In this document: positions 1-5,442 of the stretch, one piece after another
How the letters are laid out: every line of letters begins with the position of its first letter
How positions within the stretch are numbered: the stretch's first letter is position 1
Origin: an uncultured Bacteroidales bacterium
GTDB lineage: Bacteria > Bacteroidota > Bacteroidia > Bacteroidales > P3
Assembly (NCBI GenBank): GCA_947176875.1
Contig: CAMWSI010000066.1
Location: forward strand, 1 to 5,654
Reading direction: 5' to 3'
DNA length: 5,654 bases
Notes under the pieces: model-generated
Databases searched by the model: none
What the model was told of the DNA's origin: nothing
Seen by the model: only the letters and a program-made list of their open reading frames with translations
Made by a program: the position numbers and the translations under genes

Positions 1-377
1 GACAACAACAAACACAAGCCTTTTATTATCTTGAACGCAATAAGCGAATCCAATCCCATTCGGATCATGACCGACAGGATGGCCGGGTAGCCGGGTGGAA
101 AATGACTGGCCGGCGTCACGACGCCGTCGGCCGAGACATTGGAATAGCCTTGTCCGTCGGCCAACGCGTGCGCCAACCTGATATAAGCCACATTATCGCC
201 GTTGAGATCCAGTTTCGGATCGACCGTATAGGCGAAAAGTCCCATGCACAAAACGGTCAGAATCCCGATCAGGCTATAGAAAACAGCCGGCGACCGCATC
301 CCCTTTTCCGTTACGGCAGAATCCGTCCGGATCCGATCCATGCCCGGCCGGTTTGACGAAAACGTTTGTTTATTCAT
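1..377 (-). CDS. N-terminal part of a PMT/GT39-like membrane glycosyltransferase (runs off window)
   Basis: Partial gene: ATG at 377-375, reading leftward and open for 125 codons to the window edge. The protein begins MNKQTFSSNRPGMDR and has a short polar cytoplasmic leader of about 30 residues. A hydrophobic span follows at about residues 32-51, then an outside loop containing DLNGDNVAYIRLAHALADGQG and, further on, HFPPGYPAIL. A second hydrophobic stretch starts near the edge (SLIAFKIIKGLCLLLL). An acidic residue just after the first span, a Y-x-x-x-A-x-x-L-x-x-G pattern and a PPGYP motif are typical of the first periplasmic loop of the PMT/ArnT (GT39/GT83) glycosyltransferases, which use polyprenyl-phosphate sugars. 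Start choice: it lies 2 bases after the stop of the upstream GT2 gene, which suggests translational coupling; in-frame ATGs at codons 13 and 27 are alternatives. The acceptor (protein, lipid or glycan) cannot be told. Confident as a membrane protein gene, moderately confident of the family. Confidence 0.72.
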   Translation of the reverse strand, partial: MNKQTFSSNRPGMDRIRTDSAVTEKGMRSPAVFYSLIGILTVLCMGLFAYTVDPKLDLNGDNVAYIRLAHALADGQGYSNVSADGVVTPASHFPPGYPAILSVMIRMGLDSLIAFKIIKGLCLLL

Positions 378-379
378 GA

Positions 380-1132
380 CTAATGTTTACGGGAACGGTA
401 TAATTTCGACTTCATAAGCCGCCATTTGCAAAGACGATAGACCACCGACACTTTCAATACGCCGAGCCCGTAAACGCTCGAACGCCTGAAATTGATGGAA
501 GACGCTTCTTCGAAATACTTGGTCGGACACGTTACTTCTCCAATCTCATAACCGGCGAAAAAAATCTGCGCCAACATCTCATTGTCGAATATAAAGTCAT
601 CGGAATTGACATTGTAATCTATCGACCGCAAGACATCCGCCGTGAACGCACGGTAACCCGTATGATATTCCGACAATTTCTGACGTAGCATCAGGTTTTC
701 GAAAAAGGTCAGGAAACGGTTGGCGACATACTTGACCACCGGCATGCCGCCCTTAAGGGCCCCTCTACCGAGAATACGGGATGCCAGACAGACCGGATAG
801 ACTCCGTTCGCCAGCATATAAGCCATAGAATGAACAAGTTTCGGCGTATATTGGTAATCGGGATGCACCATAATGACAATATCGGCCCCCAACGCCAATG
901 CCCGGTTATAGCAGGTCTTCTGGTTGCCGCCATACCCCTTGTTCCTGTCGTGAACAATCACCTCCCTGATACCGAGTTCACGGGCCTTGCCCACCGTATT
1001 GTCACGCGAACAGTCATCGGTCAGGATCACCTCATCCACAATATCGAACGGTATTTCCGCGTAAGTCTGTTCCAACGTCTTCTCGGCATTGTAGGCCGGC
1101 ATGACGACCACGACTTTTTTCCCTTGTATCAT
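380..1132 (-). CDS. GT2 family glycosyltransferase, polyprenyl-phosphate sugar synthase-like
   Basis: This 250-residue protein has a GT-A fold glycosyltransferase family 2 domain covering nearly all of its length. It opens with VVVVMPAYNAEKTL (residues 7-20), the nucleotide-binding beta strand of GT2. DDCSRDNT (39-46) is the DDxSxD motif, NKGYGGNQK lies at 64-72, and HPDYQ (90-94) takes the place of the metal-binding DxD (DADLQ in dolichyl-phosphate mannose synthases). EYHTGYRAF (155-163) and NSDDFIFDNEML (176-187) complete the active-site half. The C-terminus is strongly basic and has no clear membrane spans, so it is probably a peripheral inner-membrane enzyme facing the cytoplasm. By family it should transfer a sugar from a nucleotide sugar to a polyprenyl phosphate; sugar identity is unknown. 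The following membrane glycosyltransferase, 2 bases downstream, would be the user of that product. It follows the nitroreductase gene with a 40-base gap, probably in one operon. Confidence 0.9.
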   Translation of the reverse strand: MIQGKKVVVVMPAYNAEKTLEQTYAEIPFDIVDEVILTDDCSRDNTVGKARELGIREVIVHDRNKGYGGNQKTCYNRALALGADIVIMVHPDYQYTPKLVHSMAYMLANGVYPVCLASRILGRGALKGGMPVVKYVANRFLTFFENLMLRQKLSEYHTGYRAFTADVLRSIDYNVNSDDFIFDNEMLAQIFFAGYEIGEVTCPTKYFEEASSINFRRSSVYGLGVLKVSVVYRLCKWRLMKSKLYRSRKH

Positions 1133-1172
1133 AATGCCAATGGATTTTATGCCAAACGGCTAAACGCCCCGC

Positions 1173-1814
1173 CTACTTCCAATGAATACGGTCGGCCTTG
1201 AATTTGTCTTTCGGCTGATCGTCGCCGGTAGGGAAACCGACCGGAATGACGCAAAGCGGCACATGGGTCGTGGGCAAGGACAAGGCCTGCCGTACAACCT
1301 CCACGCGCTCACGAACGGGATAGACGCCCGTCCAGACCGCGCCCAAGCCCATGGCTTCGGCCGCCAACAGAATGTTCTGCGTCGCCGCCGAACAGTCCTG
1401 CACCCAATATTCGCGTCCCTCGCCGTCCAACATATATTCCGCGTTGCCGCAAACGACTATGGCGGCCGACGCCTGCGTCAGCATCTTGGCGTAAGGCAGA
1501 CCGGCTTCGAGTGCCTGTTTGGCTTCCGGCGTGGATACGACATAAAATTCCCAAGGTTGCGAGTTGCGCGCCGTGGGAGCGGCCATGCCGGCCTTGACCA
1601 AGGTTTCCAAATCGGCCTTGGCCACTTCCTTGCCCTCGACGAAATGCCGCACGCTCTTGCGTTGGGCTATGTTTTCCAATACTATTCCGGCCCGTTCCTT
1701 GCCGTCGGCCTTACAGGCATTCCCGCCGCAACAGGCCGTCAATCCGGCCGCCGCTAATCCGAAAACGGCCACATACAGGCTCATCGCGCCTGTCTTCCAG
1801 AAATTTCTTTTCAT
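1173..1814 (-). CDS. Nitroreductase family protein with lipoprotein signal peptide
   Basis: This 213-residue protein is a predicted FMN-dependent NAD(P)H oxidoreductase. The N-terminus is a type II signal peptide: MKRNFWK n-region, hydrophobic core at about residues 10-24, and lipobox LTAC (25-28) with Cys28 as the lipidated residue, followed by a short Cys/Gly-rich linker (Cys29, Cys34). The nitroreductase domain starts near residue 45. QRKSVRHF (51-58) is the family's R-S-x-R FMN-phosphate contact, APTARNSQPWEF (79-90) the second FMN motif, and QDCSAATQNILLAAEAMGLGAVW (139-161) the dimer-core helix. The ATG at 1814 was chosen because it opens the signal peptide and lies about 22 bases after a TACCTTTG promoter element; the open frame continues upstream only across that promoter and into trpS. 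It is likely anchored to the periplasmic face of a membrane. There is no twin-arginine motif, so how FMN is acquired is open. The physiological substrate is unknown. Confidence 0.9.
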   Translation of the reverse strand: MKRNFWKTGAMSLYVAVFGLAAAGLTACCGGNACKADGKERAGIVLENIAQRKSVRHFVEGKEVAKADLETLVKAGMAAPTARNSQPWEFYVVSTPEAKQALEAGLPYAKMLTQASAAIVVCGNAEYMLDGEGREYWVQDCSAATQNILLAAEAMGLGAVWTGVYPVRERVEVVRQALSLPTTHVPLCVIPVGFPTGDDQPKDKFKADRIHWK

Positions 1815-1836
1815 GACAACTCTATTTGATAGACGA

Positions 1837-1844
1837 CAAAGGTA
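1837..1844 (-). promoter_or_regulatory. Bacteroidota -7 promoter element for the nitroreductase-glycosyltransferase operon
   Basis: Read on the minus strand this is TACCTTTG, an exact match to the Bacteroidota consensus TAnnTTTG. It ends 22 bases before the nitroreductase ATG, predicting a leader of roughly 15 bases. No TTTG is visible at the -33 position, so the call rests on the -7 match, its position and the lack of any other candidate. Confidence 0.6.
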
Positions 1845-1864
1845 CGAATTTACTTTGATTTGTG

Positions 1865-1872
1865 TATCTTTG
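1865..1872 (+). promoter_or_regulatory. Bacteroidota -7 promoter element for trpS
   Basis: TATCTTTG matches the Bacteroidota consensus TAnnTTTG exactly. Transcription would start near 1878-1880, giving trpS a leader of about 55 bases. A TTTG lies at 1854-1857, but it is only 7 bases away and so too close to be the -33 element. Nothing convincing stands at the expected distance. Confidence 0.55.
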
Positions 1873-1934
1873 TTTTTGAATATGCCGTAACCGGACAAAC
1901 GTCCCGGAAGACGGCCGGCCAATCTGATCGATAT

Positions 1935-2921
1935 ATGAAAACTGTAGTGAGCGGGGTTCGCCCCACCGGTAAAATCCACTTGGGCAATTATTTCGGTGCC
2001 ATGCGCAATTTCGTGCGCATGCAGGACGAATACGATTGCTATTTTTTCATCGCGGACTACCACGCGCTGACGACACACCCCAATCCGGAACATCTGCGCG
2101 CCAACAACCACCATATTCCGGCACACTATCTCGCCGCAGGCCTCGACCCTGAAAAAGCGGTCGTTTACGTCCAAAGCGATGTACCCGAAACCGCCGAACT
2201 CTATCTGTTCCTCAACATGAACGCTTACCTCGGCGAATTGTCGCGCTGCACCTCGTTCAAGGAAAAGGCACGGCAGAATCCCGACAACGTGAATGCGGGG
2301 CTATTGACCTATCCCACGCTCATGGCGGCCGACATCCTGATTCACCGGGCCGACTTCGTACCCGTGGGCAAAGACCAGGAGCAACATCTGGAAATGACGC
2401 GCACGTTCGCACAACGATTCAACCACGTCTATAAAACCGAATTTTTCAAGGAACCGCAGGCATTCAATTTCGGCGAAGCCTTGGTCAAGGTACCCGGTCT
2501 GGACGGAAAGGGCAAAATGGGAAAATCGGAAGGCGAAATGAACGCGATTTACCTGACCGACTCCGATGAAATCATCCGCAAGAAAGTCATGAAAGCCGTA
2601 ACCGACAGCGGCCCCACCGAGCCCAACCAGGAAAAGCCGGAAATCATCGCCAATCTGTTCCGGCTGCTCGGCATCCTGTCCACGCCTGACACCTACGACT
2701 TTTTCAACGGACAATACAACACCTGCCAAATCCGTTACGGCGACCTGAAAAAACAATTGGCCGAAGACGCCATCCGCTTCGTATCGCCGATGCGCGAACG
2801 CATCAACGCCCTGCTGGCCGACGAGACGCAACTGCGGAAAATCTTGCGCCTCGGTGCGGAAAAAGCCCGTGAGAGCGCCGGCAAAACCGTAGCCGAAGTG
2901 CGCCGCATCATCGGATTTTAA
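1935..2921 (+). CDS. trpS: Tryptophanyl-tRNA synthetase
   Basis: This 328-residue cytoplasmic class Ic aminoacyl-tRNA synthetase joins tryptophan to tRNA-Trp using ATP; its length is normal for bacterial TrpRS. The Rossmann fold opens with VVSGVRPTGKIHLGNYFGAM, in which HLGN (15-18) is the HIGH-type ATP motif. ADYHALT (40-46) and MAADIL (130-135) follow. Asp133 matches the family Asp that reads the indole nitrogen, and VPVGKDQEQHLEMTR (142-156) is also diagnostic. The KMSKS loop reads KMGKS (194-198). The C-terminal half is the helical anticodon-binding region, ending in EVRRIIGF. The ATG at 1935 was chosen because homologous sequence starts there; the frame is open 25 codons further upstream, but those codons overlap the promoter region. 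There is no Shine-Dalgarno sequence, as is usual in Bacteroidota. Transcribed divergently from the nitroreductase, with hflX 83 bases downstream on the same strand. Confidence 0.97.
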   Translation: MKTVVSGVRPTGKIHLGNYFGAMRNFVRMQDEYDCYFFIADYHALTTHPNPEHLRANNHHIPAHYLAAGLDPEKAVVYVQSDVPETAELYLFLNMNAYLGELSRCTSFKEKARQNPDNVNAGLLTYPTLMAADILIHRADFVPVGKDQEQHLEMTRTFAQRFNHVYKTEFFKEPQAFNFGEALVKVPGLDGKGKMGKSEGEMNAIYLTDSDEIIRKKVMKAVTDSGPTEPNQEKPEIIANLFRLLGILSTPDTYDFFNGQYNTCQIRYGDLKKQLAEDAIRFVSPMRERINALLADETQLRKILRLGAEKARESAGKTVAEVRRIIGF

Positions 2922-3004
2922 CCTTTTCGTCGAGCCCAATGAACCATGCCGATTTCTCCCGATTTCGGTCACAGGCGGAAAAAGAGGCATGAATATGATT
3001 TTGT

Positions 3005-4207
3005 ATGATCAGTACCGAAAAAATACGTGAACGCGCCGTGTTGGTGGGTTTGGCCACCGAACAGGTCAGCATGGAGAAAGAACAGGAATATATAGACGAA
3101 CTGGCGTTTCTGGCCGACACGGCCGAAGCCGAGGTCGTGCGCACGTTCATCCAGAAAACCGGCTTTCCACAGGGAAAATTCTACGTGGGTTCCGGAAAGC
3201 TACAGGAAATAAAAGCCTTTGTCGAAGACAACGACATAGACACCGTTATTTTCGACGACGAATTGTCTCCCGCCCAATTGCGAAACATCGAGGGCGAGCT
3301 CAAACGCAAGGTGCTCGACCGCACGACCTTGATTCTGGACATATTCGCCCGCCACGCCCGCACGGCGCACGCGCGCACGCAGGTAGAGCTGGCGCAATAC
3401 CAATACCTGTTACCGCGCCTGACCGGTTTATGGACGCACTTGAGCAAACAGCGGGGCGGCGTAGGCATGCGCGGTCCCGGTGAAAAGGAAATCGAGACCG
3501 ACCGCCGCGTAATCCGCAACAAGATCAGCCTGCTCAAAGAACGTTTGGCCGAAATCGACAAACAGAAAGCGACACAACGCAAGCACCGCGAACAACTCGT
3601 GCGCGTGGCTCTGGTCGGCTATACGAACGTGGGCAAATCGAGTTTGATGAACTTATTGAGCAAATCGAACGTGCTGGCCGAAAACAAACTGTTCGCCACC
3701 TTAGACACGACGGTGCGGAAAGTCGTCATCAAAAACCTGCCGTTCCTGCTTTCCGATACCGTCGGCTTTATCCGCAAATTGCCGCATCACCTCGTGGAAT
3801 CGTTCAAGTCCACGCTGGATGAAGTACGCGAATCGGACATCCTTTTACATGTTGTGGATATCTCGCATCCCGAATTCGAAGAACAGATGGAGGTCGTGTC
3901 GCAGACGCTGAGCGAACTCGGCACGGCCGAAAAACGCCATATCGTCGTTTTCAACAAAATCGACGCCTATACTTACGAAGAAAAGGAACCGGACGACCTG
4001 AGCCCCGTCACGCCGCGCAACTACAGCCTGGATGACCTCAAAAAGACGTGGATGGGCAAGGCGCATACGCCCTGCTTCTTCGTGTCGGCCCATACGAAAG
4101 AGAACATCCCGGCTTTTCGGGATTTCCTGTATGAAGAAATCAAGCGCATTCATCAGACGCGCTACCCCTACGACAAATTCCTTTACGAGGAATACGCCGA
4201 ACTTTAA
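3005..4207 (+). CDS. hflX: GTPase HflX, ribosome-associated
   Basis: This 400-residue HflX-family GTPase belongs to a family that binds the 50S subunit and splits stalled or hibernating 70S ribosomes. The N-terminal HflX domain occupies about residues 1-195: VGSGKLQEI at 61-69, FDDELSPAQLRNIE at 83-96, then the family signature GGVGMRGPGEKEIETDRR at 151-168 and a charged coiled helix at 169-197. The G domain follows with P-loop GYTNVGKS (205-212), TLDTT switch I (232-236), DTVGF (251-255), NKID (317-320) and SAHT (361-364). All GTPase motifs are intact. Length is close to, slightly under, the E. coli protein. ATG 3005 is the only in-frame start near the conserved N-terminus; ATGs at 2989 and 2995 are out of frame. 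No promoter of its own is visible in the 83 bases after trpS, so co-transcription with trpS is plausible. A terminator lies 140 bases past the stop. Confidence 0.97.
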   Translation: MISTEKIRERAVLVGLATEQVSMEKEQEYIDELAFLADTAEAEVVRTFIQKTGFPQGKFYVGSGKLQEIKAFVEDNDIDTVIFDDELSPAQLRNIEGELKRKVLDRTTLILDIFARHARTAHARTQVELAQYQYLLPRLTGLWTHLSKQRGGVGMRGPGEKEIETDRRVIRNKISLLKERLAEIDKQKATQRKHREQLVRVALVGYTNVGKSSLMNLLSKSNVLAENKLFATLDTTVRKVVIKNLPFLLSDTVGFIRKLPHHLVESFKSTLDEVRESDILLHVVDISHPEFEEQMEVVSQTLSELGTAEKRHIVVFNKIDAYTYEEKEPDDLSPVTPRNYSLDDLKKTWMGKAHTPCFFVSAHTKENIPAFRDFLYEEIKRIHQTRYPYDKFLYEEYAEL

Positions 4208-4346
4208 GACCATACAGACACATCTGAAGTCTATCAAGAATCAAGACACATCTGCAAGACACACCAAAGGTAAATCAGAAAAATCGAGATGCAAGGCATG
4301 GAGGGAATAGACAGATTGGCTTTCCATGGTACATTTCCGCAAATAA
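4208..4346. other. Convergent intergenic region, no gene seen
   Basis: This stretch lies between the hflX stop and the terminator. It is A-rich and contains an 11-base direct repeat (AGACACATCTG at 4216-4226 and 4244-4254, 28 bases apart) and a 6-base inverted repeat (CATGGA 4297-4302, TCCATG 4323-4328). A minus-strand TACCTTTG at 4272-4265 is discussed as a finding. No convincing coding sequence or known RNA is recognised. Confidence 0.5.
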
Positions 4347-4376
4347 AAAAAGGCGACCCTTTCGGATCGCCTTTTT
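4347..4376. terminator. Bidirectional intrinsic terminator between hflX and the exbD genes
   Basis: A perfect 10-base inverted repeat (AAAAAGGCGA / TCGCCTTTTT) encloses CCCTTTCGGA, within which two further C-G pairs can form around a TTTC loop after one C-A mismatch. The plus strand ends in a run of five T and the minus strand in a run of seven, so it can stop transcripts arriving from hflX and from the exbD operon. Its place between two convergent genes fits exactly. Confidence 0.9.
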
Positions 4377-4394
4377 CATATGGCATCAATGCGT

Positions 4395-4859
4395 CTAATA
4401 AACCTTGCCTCTCGCGGTCGAATAGTTTATCTTCAGGGCATTGGCTTTTCTTAGTTCCTGCTTGACGTCGGTTACCATCCCCATCTTAACCGTACGGTCG
4501 GCCTTGATGGAGGTTGTCAGCAACGGACGATCCACTTCATCGCGCGACAAACGTTCGGCTTCCACAAAAGCCATGATTTCCGAAACGTTGGCCAACTGGT
4601 CGTTCAACTGAATACGCGGCTCGGTACCATACTTGTGTGCGTCGATAGGAGGTCCTACATAAATGTAGCTCACCAACGACTTTTTCTCCAATTTCTGCAC
4701 TTCGCTGGCAACCGGCGGAACGATGCGGACGAACAAGGTCGCTTCACGCATGGTCGTAATCACCATAAAGAAGAACAACAACATAAAGATGATGTCCGAC
4801 ATAGAGCCGGTATTGATTTCCGGCGTCTCCTTCTTGCCTCCTTTATTAAATTTTCCCAT
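4395..4859 (-). CDS. exbD: ExbD/TolR-type proton-channel subunit (second of the pair)
   Basis: This 154-residue inner-membrane protein is of ExbD/TolR type: a short basic cytoplasmic tail (MGKFNKGGKKE), then one membrane span at about residues 21-36 (SDIIFMLLFFFMVITT), then a periplasmic domain. Asp22, at the start of the span, matches the conserved proton-carrying Asp of ExbD and TolR. The periplasmic part contains IQLND (83-87), LTTSIKADRTVKMGMV (114-129) and DVKQELRKANALKINYS (131-147), the usual ExbD/TolR layout. Length is close to E. coli ExbD. By family it works with an ExbB pentamer to turn proton motive force into movement of TonB. The start overlaps the stop of the upstream exbD by one base (TAATG), which predicts translational coupling. 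The stop lies just before the terminator, so this is the last gene of the operon. ExbD and TolR cannot be told apart from sequence alone. Confidence 0.93.
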   Translation of the reverse strand: MGKFNKGGKKETPEINTGSMSDIIFMLLFFFMVITTMREATLFVRIVPPVASEVQKLEKKSLVSYIYVGPPIDAHKYGTEPRIQLNDQLANVSEIMAFVEAERLSRDEVDRPLLTTSIKADRTVKMGMVTDVKQELRKANALKINYSTARGKVY

Positions 4860-5437
4860 TATCTTGCTCCTCCTACATTAACGGCCGTGGGTTCCGCTTC
4901 CGATATGCTGACCGGAATGGCTTCCTGAATGGCTTTCTGCTGATCCCCTTTCAAATCGTCGAACTTGGCGCCGAAATATTCCCGCGCCATTTCGTCCCGC
5001 AATTCGTGGAACGCGGCTGTCAGCTCATTCTGTACCTTGATATACATTTCATACGAGGTTCCCCTGTCGTTCTTCAGCGAAACAACGCCTTTGGAAACCG
5101 GAACCTGTCCCAACAGCGTCACTTCCTTCATCGTCTTTTCAGACATCTTGCTGTTGTTCCCCGGATTGGACATAAACTCTTTCGTCATGTCCTTCAACAT
5201 CGTGATATCGACATTCTGATCCTGTACACGCAACTCGTCCTTGAACGACACCAACACCTTGAAAACATTGCGTTGGTGGATTTCGGGCTTAGGCGCATTG
5301 GGCGGAAGCATGGCCGGCAACCGGCGTGCGATACCCAAATCAGTATCGATAGATGATGTCAACAGGAAGAATGTCAACAACAAGAACGATATATCCGACA
5401 TGGATCCCCCATTCACAGTGGGGCTTTTCTTTGCCAT
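4859..5437 (-). CDS. exbD: ExbD/TolR-type proton-channel subunit (first of the pair, long form)
   Basis: This 192-residue protein has the ExbD arrangement. A short basic tail precedes one membrane span at about residues 14-30, SDISFLLLTFFLLTSSI, with Asp15 in the conserved proton-carrying place. A periplasmic domain follows, starting with a Pro-rich stretch (LPAMLPPNAPKPEI, 40-53) and VLVSFKDELRV (61-71). It is about 40-50 residues longer than E. coli ExbD. The extra length comes from a polar segment (84-112) after the first half of the periplasmic domain and a charged helix-like C-terminal part (134-175). GVVSLKNDRGTSYEMYIKVQ (117-136) is the best match to the ExbD beta-strand and helix region. 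The gene starts 5 bases after the stop of the small membrane protein and overlaps the second exbD by one base. It probably forms mixed dimers with the second ExbD, though this is inference from the pairing. Confidence 0.92.
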   Translation of the reverse strand: MAKKSPTVNGGSMSDISFLLLTFFLLTSSIDTDLGIARRLPAMLPPNAPKPEIHQRNVFKVLVSFKDELRVQDQNVDITMLKDMTKEFMSNPGNNSKMSEKTMKEVTLLGQVPVSKGVVSLKNDRGTSYEMYIKVQNELTAAFHELRDEMAREYFGAKFDDLKGDQQKAIQEAIPVSISEAEPTAVNVGGAR

Positions 5438-5442
5438 AGTTC

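Noticed and set aside
102..356. 84-codon plus-strand reading frame
   Set aside because: It is antisense to the partial membrane glycosyltransferase gene and has a low-complexity Arg/His/Pro-type composition typical of a shadow frame.
1860..1934. 25-codon N-terminal extension of trpS
   Set aside because: It begins at or before the -7 promoter element and has no TrpRS-like sequence; family homology begins at the ATG at 1935.
1815..2174. 120-codon N-terminal extension of the nitroreductase frame
   Set aside because: It crosses the divergent promoters and lies antisense within trpS. The lipoprotein signal starting at 1814 is a clear natural N-terminus.
2949..2970. Direct repeat CCGATTT x2 and weak CCGA/TCGG pairing between trpS and hflX
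   Set aside because: The stem is only 4 base pairs and has no T-run, so it is not a terminator; a 7-base repeat this close is easily chance.
2301..2990. 229-codon minus-strand reading frame opposite trpS
   Set aside because: It is an antisense shadow of a well-conserved gene, with no recognisable domain and no promoter signal.
2994..3003. TATGATTTTG as an hflX promoter
   Set aside because: It does not match TAnnTTTG, and it ends 2 bases before the ATG, so transcription would begin inside the gene.
4032..4310. 92-codon plus-strand reading frame over the end of hflX and the intergenic region
   Set aside because: Most of it overlaps hflX in another frame; the Arg/Lys/Ser-rich product has no recognisable fold and no start signal.
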